Notes under the pieces: generated by a model
Seen by the model: only the letters and a program-made list of their open reading frames with translations
Told to the model about the DNA's origin: nothing
The model's database searches: none
Position numbers and translations under genes: made by a program
Assembly: GCF_030811115.1 (NCBI RefSeq)
Contig: NZ_JAUSQK010000001.1
Coordinates: forward strand, 1,860,001-1,924,000
Reading direction: 5' to 3'
Length of the DNA stretch: 64,000 bases
Source: Olsenella profusa DSM 13989
Lineage (GTDB): Bacteria > Actinomycetota > Coriobacteriia > Coriobacteriales > Atopobiaceae
Shown: in pieces, positions 1 through 9,415 of the stretch
Layout of the letters: each line of letters opens with the position of its first letter
Position numbering within the stretch: the first letter of the stretch is position 1

Positions 1-1412
1 CTGCTCTCGTCATCCCACAGCTCGAGCAGCTCGTCGCTCACGTAGCTGCGATGGGCGTCCACCTCGCCGCCGTAGAGGCGGAACCAGTCGGCGCTCATGA
101 TGAGGTAGCCGTCCTTGCCGGCGTCCTTGCCCCAGCTGTTCTCCACGCGCCAGGCCTTGGGCGTGCCCTTTGCGTCCAGCTCGACGCCCTGGAAGGTCAT
201 GGCGTGGGTCAGCTCGGTCTCGCAGACGTCGATCATGCCCGCACGATCCATGTCGAGGTCGACGCCAAACAGGCCGCTCACGTCCACGGCGTCCGTGGAG
301 AGGACGTGCTTGAAGTCCTCGATGTGGCGGGGGAACTGCTGCATGACGTCGCAGGCCATCGCCACGGGCCTGCCGTCCTTCAGGCTGGCGATGGCCGCCC
401 GCTCGAGCACCTCGGGCGCCACGTTGAGGCAGCGGGTCTTGAGGCCGCCGAGGACGGAGTCGCTGCGCAGCACGCGGTAGACCCTGCCATAGGGGAAGCG
501 CCTTGAGGGGATGGAGACGAGCGCCACGTAGGCATCGGGGTCGAACGGCACGTAGCGCCTCACGAACTCGCGCGGCGTCAGGTGGGCGTCGCGCAGGATC
601 TGTTGGGGTTTCTCGTCATCCCTATCGTCTTTGTCACCCGTGTCGGACGTCCTGGGCTTGGGGTCAGGCACGATGGGGGAGAGCCGGCTGGCGTCCGCCT
701 TGCAGTCCTTGCCCACCTTGAGCTCCAGGTCAAAGGTCGTCGGTGGCTCGCCCAGGCACACGCAGAGGATCTGGTGCACGCCAGCCAGCAGCTCCTGCTT
801 CCTGGCCGCAAGCTCGTCTGCAGCCGCGCCGCCGGCGGCCAGCGCGCGCAGCTCGAAGGCGCCCTTGTGCGTCACGCGGTCGAGCTGGTCATCCATCTGG
901 GTGGAGCTCTTGGAGCAGGCGGTCTCGGGCATGGCGTCCTTGGGAACCAGGCCCCACTTCCTGATGATGTTCATGGCAAACGGGTACCAGCCGCCGTCAC
1001 CCATGCCCTCCTGGAGGATCTCCTGTACCTCACGCGAGTCGGTGGGCTTGTCCGCGGTCTCGATGACATGCTCGAACAGGGCGTTGGCCTTCTCGAGCTT
1101 GTCATAGAACATGCCGTATGCCTGGCTGAACTCGAAGCTGTCGACGTCCAGGAAGCGCATGGTCGCCTGGCGCGCCACGTTGAAGGCGGAGAACATCCAG
1201 CAGCGGCCACTCTGGCGCTGGTTGGTGACCTCGCCCGTCTTGGGGATGGAGATGCCATAGGTGTCATGGTAGGTGCGCATCTGGGAGATGTCGCGGGCGG
1301 CGGCCATCACGTCCATGGAGGTCACGGAGTTGCGGGCCACACGGTTGGCGCGCTCCCGTGAGAAGGAGTCGTTACGCTCGGTTGCCCAGCTGGTGTCGAG
1401 TTCGGTGGTCAT
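1..1412 (-). CDS. pepC: C1-family aminopeptidase (PepC / bleomycin hydrolase type), C-terminus cut by window edge
   Basis: Cytosolic papain-fold cysteine aminopeptidase that trims peptides. About 470 codons are present. The oxyanion Gln65 and catalytic Cys71 sit in NQRQSGRCWMF. Further on are the His motif TELTHAMTFQG and the Asn motif VENSWGKD, completing the Cys-His-Asn triad. The start is the ATG at 1412. The reading frame is still open at base 1; against the paralogue at 20517-21866, which ends ...LLPWDPMGSLAH, roughly 15 residues are missing. It is transcribed away from the HAD gene at 1613. Family assignment is firm from the three motifs; substrate preference is not visible. Confidence 0.93.
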   Translation of the reverse strand, partial: MTTELDTSWATERNDSFSRERANRVARNSVTSMDVMAAARDISQMRTYHDTYGISIPKTGEVTNQRQSGRCWMFSAFNVARQATMRFLDVDSFEFSQAYGMFYDKLEKANALFEHVIETADKPTDSREVQEILQEGMGDGGWYPFAMNIIRKWGLVPKDAMPETACSKSSTQMDDQLDRVTHKGAFELRALAAGGAAADELAARKQELLAGVHQILCVCLGEPPTTFDLELKVGKDCKADASRLSPIVPDPKPRTSDTGDKDDRDDEKPQQILRDAHLTPREFVRRYVPFDPDAYVALVSIPSRRFPYGRVYRVLRSDSVLGGLKTRCLNVAPEVLERAAIASLKDGRPVAMACDVMQQFPRHIEDFKHVLSTDAVDVSGLFGVDLDMDRAGMIDVCETELTHAMTFQGVELDAKGTPKAWRVENSWGKDAGKDGYLIMSADWFRLYGGEVDAHRSYVSDELLELWDDES

Positions 1413-1612
1413 GCCTGGTCCCTTCGATGTGCGGCGCGGTCTCTCTGTAGCCACGCCATCATACGGCATTGCCCGTGGGTCGGACGTGTGGGGGATGCCG
1501 CCGCCCCGCCGCGTACCTGTGGTTTGGGATCGTTGGGTGTTTGCGACGTCCCATCGGCCTCCACCTTGCTACGATGAGCCCATCCGCAACGCGACGATGG
1601 GAGCCAGGTACC

Positions 1613-2473
1613 ATGATCAAGCTCATCCTGACCGACATGGACAACACGCTGCTGCCCTTTCAGCAGCCGGCGAGCGAGCGGGCAATCGACGCCATCCACC
1701 AGCTCACCGAGCAGGGCGTGTTCTTCGGTCCCGCTTCGGGCCGCGACTGGGACTCCGTCCTGGAGTCCTTCAGGGGCGACAGCCGATGCATGCAGACGGC
1801 CCTGCTCTCCAACGGTAAGAAGATCTACGCCCACGGGTGCCTCATCAACGAGACGGCGGTGGACCGCGACAGCATGGTGACCATGGCCCATATGGTCTAC
1901 GACCTGCCCGGCGTGTACGTGAGCGGCAGGGGAGACACAGGTGGCTTCATCTCGGGCACCACGTGCAAGAACCTCATGGGCACGTTCTGGGGCTCCAAGC
2001 GCGCGAGCGAGCTCTGCGCACCCGATGACATCCCCGAATTCCCCATCATCACGGCGGGTCTGCACTTCGAGGAGGGCTCCGAGGACGTCGACAACGTCGC
2101 CTGGGGCCAGCGGGTGCGCGAGGCGTGCCCCAAGCTCGACCTCATCTCGCCGGGCTCGCGCATGTTCGATGTCGTGCCCAGGGGCTGGTCGAAGGCGTCC
2201 GGCCTGCGCGTCCTGCAGATCCTGCTGGCCATCGATGCCAACGAGATCGTCTGCTTTGGCGACTCGGACAACGATGCGCAGATCCTGCGGGCCGCGGGCC
2301 ATTCGGTCGCCGTCGCCAACGCCAACGACAAGGTGAGGGGCATCGCGCGCCATCACATCGGCCCCTGCGACGAGGACGCTGTGGGCCATGCGCTCGAGGA
2401 CCTTGCCGATCTGGGAGAGGACGCCTTCGAGAAGTGGGACGAGGCCTACGCCGCGTCCCGACGGGGGGAGTGA
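1613..2473 (+). CDS. HAD-superfamily hydrolase, Cof-like
   Basis: Predicted cytosolic phosphatase of 286 residues, the usual Cof/YidA size. Motif I is DMDNT at residues 8-12 (nucleophile Asp8, acid Asp10). Lys194 lies in GWSKASG, and motif IV is GDSDND at 216-221; the large cap between motifs I and III marks the C2-capped Cof group. I chose the ATG at 1613 because the family begins directly with the MIKLILTDMD strand; an upstream in-frame extension to 1469 has no family resemblance. The gene stands alone and ends in a shared terminator hairpin. The substrate, probably a sugar or cofactor phosphate, cannot be told from sequence. Confidence 0.9.
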   Translation: MIKLILTDMDNTLLPFQQPASERAIDAIHQLTEQGVFFGPASGRDWDSVLESFRGDSRCMQTALLSNGKKIYAHGCLINETAVDRDSMVTMAHMVYDLPGVYVSGRGDTGGFISGTTCKNLMGTFWGSKRASELCAPDDIPEFPIITAGLHFEEGSEDVDNVAWGQRVREACPKLDLISPGSRMFDVVPRGWSKASGLRVLQILLAIDANEIVCFGDSDNDAQILRAAGHSVAVANANDKVRGIARHHIGPCDEDAVGHALEDLADLGEDAFEKWDEAYAASRRGE

Positions 2474-2500
2474 GGCAGGGCCGGGCGGACGGGCCCTGCC
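2474..2500. terminator. Hairpin between convergent genes
   Basis: A perfect 9-bp stem (GGCAGGGCC at 2474-2482 with GGCCCTGCC at 2492-2500) starts right after the HAD stop codon and lies 20 bp before the end of the opposing GH32 gene. There is no T-run, so it may act as a bidirectional factor-assisted terminator or only as an mRNA end protector. Confidence 0.55.
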
Positions 2501-2521
2501 GCCTGAGCGGGCGTCGTGGGC

Positions 2522-4003
2522 CTAGGCCAGCTGGATCTCCTCGTTCCAGCCGGGCATCTTGATGTCGGGCGTCCTGGCGGTCGCGTACATCTCGGCCATC
2601 GCGTCCTGCAGGGGGTAGGCAAAGCTGCGTGCCGCGCGCAGCGTGGTCTCCACGGTGAGGTCGGGCTTCTCGTCGGGGAACCAGCGACAGGAGAAGACCT
2701 CCTCGCCCCCATTGGCATAGACCTCCACGACCGAGCCATCCACCAGCACACGCAGGCTCGTCAGTCGCTGCAGGCGGATGAAGCGGTCCGTGCGCCCCGC
2801 CGCATGCCTAGCCTCCAGGTAGTTGATGGCCAGGCGGCCCTGCACGTAGCTGATCTGGAACGAATCATCCAGCGTGAGGGTCCCCACGGCGGAGGCGATC
2901 TGCTCGAGTGTGATGTCGGCCAGACGCCCCTTGATGTCAAGCGGTTCGTGGCTCTTCAGCACGCACTGCGTGCCCCTGAGCTGCCTGAGTTCGGGGACGG
3001 GGTTCTGTTTGAGCAGGTCGGTCTCCTCGTCGCGGGTGACCTCGCGCGGGACGGTCAGGCAGTGCCACCATGCCAGGTTGTCAGGCGTGGCGGAGTAGTT
3101 GCCATCGAAGGTGCCCAGCCATCCCACCAGGATCCAGCGGCCCTGCTCGTCCAGGAAGGTCTGTGGCGCATAGAAGTCATGGCCATGATCCCACTCCACG
3201 AACTGGCGCTCGTCCACCTCGCGTGTCTCCAGGATACGGCCCTGCAGCGGGAAGTAGCCCGACTGCCACATGTTCTGCCAGCGGTCATAGAGGCTGGGCA
3301 GGCCCTGCGGGTTCACGGCGAGGTACTCGTTGCCCTCTATGTGCACGATGTTGGGGCACTCCCACACATAGCCAAAGAAGTACCTGGGGTTGATGGCGTG
3401 CGAGAACGTCCAGGTGTACCCATCGGTGGAGTCATAGACAAGCACCATGCCATGGTTGTCGATGTGGCGGGCTCCCAGCAGCATATGGAGCCTGCCGTCC
3501 TCCTTCCAGACCTTGGGATCCCGCACGTGCATGGAGCACATGTCGGGATACTTCTCGGCAGAGATGACGACACGCTTGCCCGAGAAGGTGGTGCCATCCT
3601 CGCTCTCGCAGGTCAGCACATCGGCATGACGGCCGGCATAGACGAAGTCGAAGTCCTTGTGGTTGTGGTCGGGAGCGGGGCAGATCACGTTGCCGGTATA
3701 GAACACGCGCAGCTTGTCGCCACCGTCAGACGCGGTGCCCTTCTCCACGTAGGACGTTCCGGTAAAGACGCCATGCTTGTCATCCTCGCAGGAGGGTTCG
3801 AGGGGCATGCCGTCATACGTCCAGTGGATGAGGTCGGTGCTGGAGAACTCGCCCCATGCCTTCTGGTCGATCTCGGGCCAGCCGTGATCGTACTGGTAGA
3901 AGAAATGGTAGACGCCGCGGAACTGGCAGCAGCCGTTGGGGTCGTTCATCCAGGCGCGGGGAGAGCGAAGGTGAAACCCTACGTTCCAGGTGCTGTTGGG
4001 CAT
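2522..4003 (-). CDS. Glycoside hydrolase family 32 (sucrose-6-phosphate hydrolase / beta-fructosidase)
   Basis: Cleaves beta-fructosides such as sucrose, sucrose-6-phosphate or short fructans. The protein has 493 residues and no signal peptide, so it acts on imported sugar. GH32 signatures are in order: WMNDPNG at 18-24 (nucleophile Asp21), RDP at 161-163 (transition-state stabiliser), and WECP with acid/base Glu215. A beta-sandwich domain follows. The start at 4003 is preceded by AGAAGGAG; a longer reading frame upstream lacks family similarity. A TATAGT -10-like box lies at 4034-4039 without a convincing -35. It lies downstream of the AraC regulator on the same strand and belongs to the msm-like locus. 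A second GH32 gene is at 51287. Confidence 0.93.
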   Translation of the reverse strand: MPNSTWNVGFHLRSPRAWMNDPNGCCQFRGVYHFFYQYDHGWPEIDQKAWGEFSSTDLIHWTYDGMPLEPSCEDDKHGVFTGTSYVEKGTASDGGDKLRVFYTGNVICPAPDHNHKDFDFVYAGRHADVLTCESEDGTTFSGKRVVISAEKYPDMCSMHVRDPKVWKEDGRLHMLLGARHIDNHGMVLVYDSTDGYTWTFSHAINPRYFFGYVWECPNIVHIEGNEYLAVNPQGLPSLYDRWQNMWQSGYFPLQGRILETREVDERQFVEWDHGHDFYAPQTFLDEQGRWILVGWLGTFDGNYSATPDNLAWWHCLTVPREVTRDEETDLLKQNPVPELRQLRGTQCVLKSHEPLDIKGRLADITLEQIASAVGTLTLDDSFQISYVQGRLAINYLEARHAAGRTDRFIRLQRLTSLRVLVDGSVVEVYANGGEEVFSCRWFPDEKPDLTVETTLRAARSFAYPLQDAMAEMYATARTPDIKMPGWNEEIQLA

Positions 4004-4121
4004 GGTGCTCCTTCTGTCGAAAAGCTCGCAAGAACTATACGGTATCCAGCACAGGGAAGGAGGGGCGAGAATGATTACACGGTTGCGCCAAACCACGAGC
4101 CTCGGTTGGATGCCGGGAAAC

Positions 4122-4982
4122 CTACCCCGTGCCTTCCGTCGTGCCCGTCTGTCGCCTCCACTGCCGGGGCGAGACGCCTCGCGCGTTCTTGAAGGCGCAC
4201 GAGAAGTGCAGCTGCTTGGAGTAGCCCACCGCCCGACCGATGGCCGCAATCGGGAGCGACGTGCATTCGAGCAGTTCGCAAGCGCGATCCATACGATATC
4301 CCATGAGGAAGCGCTGTGGGGTCGTTCCCACGGAGCGCTTGAAGAGGCTGCCAAAGTAGCTACGGTCAAGGCCGGAGTTTGCGGCGATGTCCTCGACCGT
4401 GATGTCCTCTTGGTAATGCGCCCCCACGAACTCCAGCGCCTCCCTCACATAGAACTCGCTCATGCCGCCGTTCGTGTCCTCCCGTGGCTTGAAGGAGGAC
4501 CTGATGAGATGATCCAGGAACAGATAGGCGTGGCCGACCACGCCTAGGGTGCTTTCGCGCCCATGTGCCACGATGTAGAGCATCTCCTGCATCATCATAT
4601 CCCGCTCGTACTGGGATGTGGGCTGGTAGAGGGGGTAGTCCTGCGAGAAGCCCGCCTGCGACAGCCTCTCGGCCATGCGCAGGCCATCGAACTCGATCCA
4701 GAGGTACTGCCAGGGGTTGTCGCCATCCGCCTGGTAGGTGGTCACCACGCGGGGAAAGATTATGAATCCCTGGCCCGCATGGATGGGCATGCTGCCCTCC
4801 TGACCGTCTGACCGTGTGAAGTCGAGCCTTCCCGTCCCATTGATGACGTAGTGAAAGAGGAAGTGATTGCGCCGTGCCGGACCAAAGGAGTGGTTGGCGG
4901 AGCAGCTCTCATGACCGTATTCGTAGGGGACAAGGTCTATGAAGTGACCACCCATGAAGGTGGTGTACACGAAGTCGGGCAT
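4122..4982 (-). CDS. AraC-family transcriptional regulator (MsmR/RafR-like)
   Basis: 286-residue regulator. The N-terminal half (about 20-110) is a cupin-type sugar-sensing domain with the family pattern HFLFHYVINGTG...PIHAGQGFIIFP. The C-terminal 195-280 carries the two AraC helix-turn-helix units (ITVEDIAANSGLDRSYF and LPIAAIGRAVGYSKQLHFSCAFK). The start at 4982 has GGAGG six bases upstream; an in-frame ATG at 5000 lacks a ribosome site. It is divergent from the MsmK-EFG-Aga operon, the arrangement of msmR in Streptococcus mutans, and is likely its activator, responding to an alpha-galactoside. The effector is inferred from context. Confidence 0.92.
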   Translation of the reverse strand: MPDFVYTTFMGGHFIDLVPYEYGHESCSANHSFGPARRNHFLFHYVINGTGRLDFTRSDGQEGSMPIHAGQGFIIFPRVVTTYQADGDNPWQYLWIEFDGLRMAERLSQAGFSQDYPLYQPTSQYERDMMMQEMLYIVAHGRESTLGVVGHAYLFLDHLIRSSFKPREDTNGGMSEFYVREALEFVGAHYQEDITVEDIAANSGLDRSYFGSLFKRSVGTTPQRFLMGYRMDRACELLECTSLPIAAIGRAVGYSKQLHFSCAFKNARGVSPRQWRRQTGTTEGTG

Positions 4983-5122
4983 GGCCCCTCCGTAGAACAT
5001 GCGGGAAAATCTAGCATCTGGATATATTTGTATAGCAAAATCCTATATGGAATCCCCTTCATAGTTTGTACATTTATGCCAGTCCGATTGCTTGGGAGGC
5101 GTAGACGTAAGGGGAGAGCACT
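4983..5122. promoter_or_regulatory. A+T-rich divergent control region, AraC regulator / msmK operon
   Basis: About 140 bp between divergent starts. 5015-5080 is strikingly A+T-rich for this genome (runs such as GGATATATTTGTATAGC), as expected for promoters. No hexamer pair with proper spacing stands out, and no clean AraC direct repeat could be picked by eye. Confidence 0.45.
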
Positions 5123-6229
5123 ATGGCAGAGGTTATGCTCGAGCACGTCTGCAAGACGTACCCAAATGGGTTTGAGGCGGTCAAGGACTTCAATCTTGAC
5201 GTAGCCGACAAGGAGTTCATCATCCTCGTGGGCCCCTCTGGCTGTGGCAAGTCGACGACGCTGCGCATGATCGCAGGACTCGAGGGCATTACCTCGGGAA
5301 CGCTCAAGATTGATGGCAGGGTCGTCAACGGCACGGAGCCCAAGGATCGCGACATCGCGATGGTCTTTCAGAACTATGCCCTCTACCCCCACATGAACGT
5401 CTATGACAACATGGCGTTCTCCCTCAAGATGCGCAAGACTCCCAAGGACGAGATCGACCGCAAGGTGCGCGAGGCGGCACGCATCCTCGACCTTGGGCCG
5501 CTGCTCAAGCGCAGACCCAGTGCCCTTTCGGGTGGTCAGCGGCAGCGTGTGGCCATGGGTCGTGCGATCGTGCGCGATCCCAAGGTGTTCCTCATGGATG
5601 AGCCGCTCTCCAACCTGGACGCGAAGCTTCGCGTCCAGATGCGTACCGAGATCTCGAGACTGCACGATCGTCTTGGGGCAACGATCATCTATGTCACGCA
5701 CGACCAGACCGAGGCCATGACCTTGGGAACGCGCATCGTCGCCATGAAGGACGGTGTCGTGCAGCAGGTCGATACCCCGCAGAACCTCTATGGCAGGCCC
5801 AGCAACCTCTTTGTCGCCGGCTTCATCGGGTCGCCCCAGATGAACTTCATGGATGTCCAGGTGAGCCTAGTGGGCGACAGGGCAATCCTTACCGTGGGCA
5901 CGCATGCCATCACCTTGGAGGGCGATTGCGCAAGGGCACTCGCTCCCTACGACGGGAAGGTCGTTGTCATGGGCGTGCGTCCGGAGGACGTGCACGAGGC
6001 CGGCACGACCGAGGGCCTGCGTCTGAGCGAACCGTTTTCCGCAAAGGTGAGCGTGTACGAATTGCTGGGTGCCGAGGTGATGCTCTACTGCGACGCCGAT
6101 GGCCTCTCGCTCTCCGCACGAGTGGGTCCGGAGACCAAGGCGGGCGTCGGCCAGACCGTTGGCCTGTGCCTCGACCTCGAGAAGATCCACCTCTTTGACA
6201 AGGCTGGCGAGTACGCCATCGCGCACTAG
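5123..6229 (+). CDS. msmK: Sugar ABC transporter ATP-binding protein (MsmK/UgpC family)
   Basis: 368-residue ATPase that powers a carbohydrate importer from the cytoplasmic face. Walker [10 protein letters not shown] at 37-45, Q-loop [10 protein letters not shown], signature LSGGQ at 135-139, Walker B VFLMDE at 155-160 and the H-loop VTHDQTEA are all intact. The C-terminal 130 residues form the OB/TOBE regulatory domain typical of MalK/MsmK. It is first in the operon, before the binding protein and two permeases, and divergent from the AraC regulator. In streptococci one MsmK serves several importers; here a second copy lies at 49974, so each locus may have its own. Confidence 0.95.
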   Translation: MAEVMLEHVCKTYPNGFEAVKDFNLDVADKEFIILVGPSGCGKSTTLRMIAGLEGITSGTLKIDGRVVNGTEPKDRDIAMVFQNYALYPHMNVYDNMAFSLKMRKTPKDEIDRKVREAARILDLGPLLKRRPSALSGGQRQRVAMGRAIVRDPKVFLMDEPLSNLDAKLRVQMRTEISRLHDRLGATIIYVTHDQTEAMTLGTRIVAMKDGVVQQVDTPQNLYGRPSNLFVAGFIGSPQMNFMDVQVSLVGDRAILTVGTHAITLEGDCARALAPYDGKVVVMGVRPEDVHEAGTTEGLRLSEPFSAKVSVYELLGAEVMLYCDADGLSLSARVGPETKAGVGQTVGLCLDLEKIHLFDKAGEYAIAH

Positions 6230-6245
6230 GTTGGGGGTCTGTGAC

Positions 6246-7580
6246 ATGACGAGACACGATGACAGGACAGTTCCCGTCACCTCGGGAGGGCCGTCGCTCA
6301 CCAGGCGCTCCCTTATGAGGCTTGCCGCCAGTACGACCGCCGTGGGGGCGAGCGTCGGGCTGGCCGCGTGCGGATCCTCCTCCGGTAGGACCGAGATCGA
6401 GGTCATCCAGTACAAGCAGGAGGCAGTCAAGGTGTTCGAGGAGCTTGAGGGAAAGTTCAATGCCACGCATGATGACATCCACCTCACCATCACCTCGCCC
6501 AACGATGCCATGACCGTCATCAAGACGCGCTTCATCCGTGAGGACTATCCGGACATCATTGGCATCGGTGGAGATATCAACTACTCCAACTTCGTCGATG
6601 CCAACATCCTGGCGGACCTGTCGGACTATGCGGGCCTTGACAACGTAAAGCAGTCCTATCGGGACATCCTCGAGAGCCTGGAGTATGTGCCCACGGAGGG
6701 AAGCTTTGGCGTTCCCTACATGTCCAATGCCGCGGGCATCCTTTACAACCGCCAGATGTTCGAGCAGCATGGTTGGGCCCTACCCGGAACCTGGACGGAG
6801 CTCTGCGAGCTCTGCGAACGCATTCGGGGGGAGGGGGTTCTCCCCATCTACTTTGGCTTCAAGGATACCTGGACCTGTGCGGCGCCGTGGAACGCGCTGG
6901 CCGTCGAGCTGGCGCCGACCGATCTCTACCAGCAGGTCAACGAGGGGAGGGCCACGTTCTCCGACTACTACCGTGAGCCTGCGGAGAAGTTGCTCAAGCT
7001 CTGTACCTATGCCGAGGACGGTCCGGTGGCCTTTGACTACAACTCCGCATGCACGGCCTTCGCGAACGGCGAGGCGGCCATGTACCCCATCGGCTCCTAT
7101 GCGGTCCCTCAGATCCTCTCGGCCAACCCTGACATGGACATCGACTCCTTTGTGATGCCGGGATCCGATGACACGGACAAGCTCGTGCTCAACTCGGGGG
7201 TCGACCTCCAGTTCTGCGTGTGCGCTGCCTGCAGGGACAAGGAGGCCGCCTATGAGGTGCTCGACTTCTTCCAGGAGCATGGCTCTCAGCAGGGATATGT
7301 GGACGAGCAGAACGCCGTGCCCTGTTCCACGGGCGACTTCCGGCTGCCAGGCATGCTGGACGGCATGAGGGACTACATCAATGATGCCAAGGTCGCCGAC
7401 TACCAGGACCATCACTATCCCGACGAGATGTCCGTCCCGGCCATGCTGCAGACGCTTGTCATCGACGGTGACGTCGATGCGTTCCTCGCAAAGTTCGATG
7501 CCGATTGGACACGCTACAACCGTGATGTCATCCGTAAGGTCCAGGAGTACAGCCAAGCGCATGGCCAGGGAGGCAACTGA
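6246..7580 (+). CDS. msmE: Extracellular sugar-binding lipoprotein (MsmE-like)
   Basis: 444-residue solute-binding protein, family 1. The leader has twin arginines (R20-R21), a hydrophobic stretch and a lipobox LAAC with lipidated Cys42, so it is anchored on the outer face of the membrane; the double Arg hints at Tat export. The mature part shows the SBP_bac_1 pattern, including ALPGTWTEL and FANGEAAMYPIGSYA. The start at 6246 has a G-rich site (TTGGGGGT) upstream. Its stop overlaps the permease start by one base. Gene order suggests raffinose/melibiose-type ligands. Confidence 0.92.
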   Translation: MTRHDDRTVPVTSGGPSLTRRSLMRLAASTTAVGASVGLAACGSSSGRTEIEVIQYKQEAVKVFEELEGKFNATHDDIHLTITSPNDAMTVIKTRFIREDYPDIIGIGGDINYSNFVDANILADLSDYAGLDNVKQSYRDILESLEYVPTEGSFGVPYMSNAAGILYNRQMFEQHGWALPGTWTELCELCERIRGEGVLPIYFGFKDTWTCAAPWNALAVELAPTDLYQQVNEGRATFSDYYREPAEKLLKLCTYAEDGPVAFDYNSACTAFANGEAAMYPIGSYAVPQILSANPDMDIDSFVMPGSDDTDKLVLNSGVDLQFCVCAACRDKEAAYEVLDFFQEHGSQQGYVDEQNAVPCSTGDFRLPGMLDGMRDYINDAKVADYQDHHYPDEMSVPAMLQTLVIDGDVDAFLAKFDADWTRYNRDVIRKVQEYSQAHGQGGN

Positions 7581-8452
7581 TGGGCAAAGAGGAGAGGGCG
7601 CAGGAGCGCTCGACAGACAGGAGCAGGACCTTCCGGTGGATGCTCGTTCCCATCCTCATCCTGTTCTTCGTGTTCAATACGGTGCCGCTCATCCAGGGGT
7701 TCGTCTACAGCTTCACCAACTTCAAGGGCTACGGCAGCTTCGAGTGGGTTGGCCTCAGGAACTACGCCGACCTCTTCACGGACGGTCGCGTGGGTAACTC
7801 GTACCTCTTCACCTTCAAGCTGGCCATCGTCACGACCATCGTCGTGAACGTGCTGAGCCTCATCCTGGCGCTCGCCCTCAACGGCAGGATTCGCCTCAAG
7901 AGCACGCTCAGGGGGCTGTACTTTGTGCCCGCCATCCTGGGATCTTTGGTCGTGGGCTATGTCTTCAACTACTTCTTCACCTACATCGTGCCCTTTCTCA
8001 CCAAGGCGACCAGCATGCTCGCTGACAGGAACACTGCCTGGATAGCCGTCGTGATCGTGTGCGCCTGGCAGTCCATCGCCATGAACACGATCATCTACAT
8101 CGCGGGCCTGCAGACGGTGCCCGAAGACGTGTACGAGGCGGGCGCGCTTGATGGCGCGACGGGCTGGAACAGGTTCCGCCACCTCACGTTTCCGCTGATC
8201 ATGCCCTTCTTCACGATCAACGTGGTCCTGTGCATGAAGAACTTCCTGATGGTGTTCGATCAGATCCTCTCCCTGACCTCCGGTGGGCCCGCCCAGTCCA
8301 CGGAGTCCATCTCGTACCTCATCTACAACAATGGCATGTCCGGGGGGCAGTTTGGCTTCCAGAGTGCCAACGCCGTGCTGTTCTTCATCGTCATCGTCGC
8401 CATCTCGGTGTTCCAGATGAGGGTTCTGGGCACCAGGGAGGAGCAGCTGTAA
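7580..8452 (+). CDS. msmF: Sugar ABC transporter permease (MsmF-like)
   Basis: 290 residues with six predicted membrane helices, the first at about 24-42. The MalF-type EAA loop that docks the ATPase is EAGALDGATGWNRFRHLTFP in the second half. The start ATG shares its A with the TGA of the binding-protein gene, and the stop TAA shares its last A with the next ATG, so translation of the three genes is coupled. It pairs with the MsmG-like permease that follows. Confidence 0.94.
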   Translation: MGKEERAQERSTDRSRTFRWMLVPILILFFVFNTVPLIQGFVYSFTNFKGYGSFEWVGLRNYADLFTDGRVGNSYLFTFKLAIVTTIVVNVLSLILALALNGRIRLKSTLRGLYFVPAILGSLVVGYVFNYFFTYIVPFLTKATSMLADRNTAWIAVVIVCAWQSIAMNTIIYIAGLQTVPEDVYEAGALDGATGWNRFRHLTFPLIMPFFTINVVLCMKNFLMVFDQILSLTSGGPAQSTESISYLIYNNGMSGGQFGFQSANAVLFFIVIVAISVFQMRVLGTREEQL

Positions 8453-9303
8453 TGTCTGCACACGTCAAGGACGCTCGAGAGCGTACCAACTGGCCCGTCA
8501 CCGTCCTGCTCGTCCTGGGGCTCGTGACCATCCTGTTCCCGCTGTACATGACCATCGTCATCGCCTTCAAGCAGCCCAGCGAGATGACGAACGACATAGG
8601 GGGCATCCTGTCCCTGCCCAAGGTCTGGAGCTTTGACAACTTCGCCCAGGCCATCGAGGTCACCGACTTCTGGGGCGCCCTCGGTGCGAGTCTCGTCATC
8701 ACGGGCGTCACCGTTGGGCTCGCCATTGTCATCCACTCGCTGGCAGGCTATGCCATAGCGCGCAACATGCAGGCGAAGCGCTGGTTCAAGTGGTCGTACT
8801 ACTACATCGTGAGCGGCATGTTCGTGCCCTTTGCCATCCTCATGATGCCGCTCATCAAGCAGACGGCATACCTACACATCGACAACATCGTGGGTGTCAT
8901 CATTCTCTACGTGGTGTTCTACATGCCCATGAACGTCCTTCTGTACACCGGCTACCTCAAGAACATCCCCCTGGCCCTCGAGGAGGCCGCCCATGTGGAT
9001 GGCGCCTCCACGTGGTCGACGTACTGGAGGATCATCTTCCCCCTCATGAGGCCCATGCATGCGACCGTTGCCGTCATCACGGCCCTCAGCGTATGGAACG
9101 ACGTCATGACACCGCTGGTCATCATGAGCGGTTCGGGCATCGTCACCCTGCCCCTCGCGCAGCTGACGTTCCAGACGCAGTTTGGCACCAACTACAACCT
9201 GGCCTTTGCCTCGTACCTGCTGGCGCTCCTGCCCATGCTGGTCTTCTACGTCTTCGCCCAGAGGCAGATCATCAATGGCGTCGTGAACGGCGCCGTGAAG
9301 TAG
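8452..9303 (+). CDS. msmG: Sugar ABC transporter permease (MsmG-like)
   Basis: 283 residues, six predicted membrane helices, with the EAA loop EEAAHVDGASTWSTYWRIIF. It forms the MalG-type half of the transport channel. The ATG at 8452 overlaps the preceding TAA by one base; a longer in-frame extension back to 8230 would lie inside the upstream permease gene and is rejected. It ends 112 bp before the alpha-galactosidase gene. Confidence 0.94.
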   Translation: MSAHVKDARERTNWPVTVLLVLGLVTILFPLYMTIVIAFKQPSEMTNDIGGILSLPKVWSFDNFAQAIEVTDFWGALGASLVITGVTVGLAIVIHSLAGYAIARNMQAKRWFKWSYYYIVSGMFVPFAILMMPLIKQTAYLHIDNIVGVIILYVVFYMPMNVLLYTGYLKNIPLALEEAAHVDGASTWSTYWRIIFPLMRPMHATVAVITALSVWNDVMTPLVIMSGSGIVTLPLAQLTFQTQFGTNYNLAFASYLLALLPMLVFYVFAQRQIINGVVNGAVK

Positions 9304-9325
9304 GGCCGAGCCAGGGGCGTGCAAC

Positions 9326-9350
9326 GACGCGCGCGGACGGCAGGCGCGTC
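9326..9350 (+). other. Stem-loop between permease and alpha-galactosidase genes
   Basis: GACGCGC at 9326-9332 pairs with GCGCGTC at 9344-9350 around an 11-nt loop, with no T-run after it. It may partly terminate the transcript or separate mRNA stability of the transporter and enzyme parts of the operon. Weak call. Confidence 0.3.
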
Positions 9351-9415
9351 TATCCCCGTACGTACCTTTTCGCAGCGTGTTCGCCTGTCGCAAAGACCAA
9401 CCCCGAGGAGGGACG

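Noticed and set aside
2516-4192. 558-codon plus-strand open frame opposite the GH32 gene
   Set aside because: Antisense shadow in G+C-rich DNA; the opposite strand has complete GH32 motifs and a ribosome site. The same applies to the long antisense frames opposite galK, trpE, trpB, metK, priA and the malic enzyme gene.
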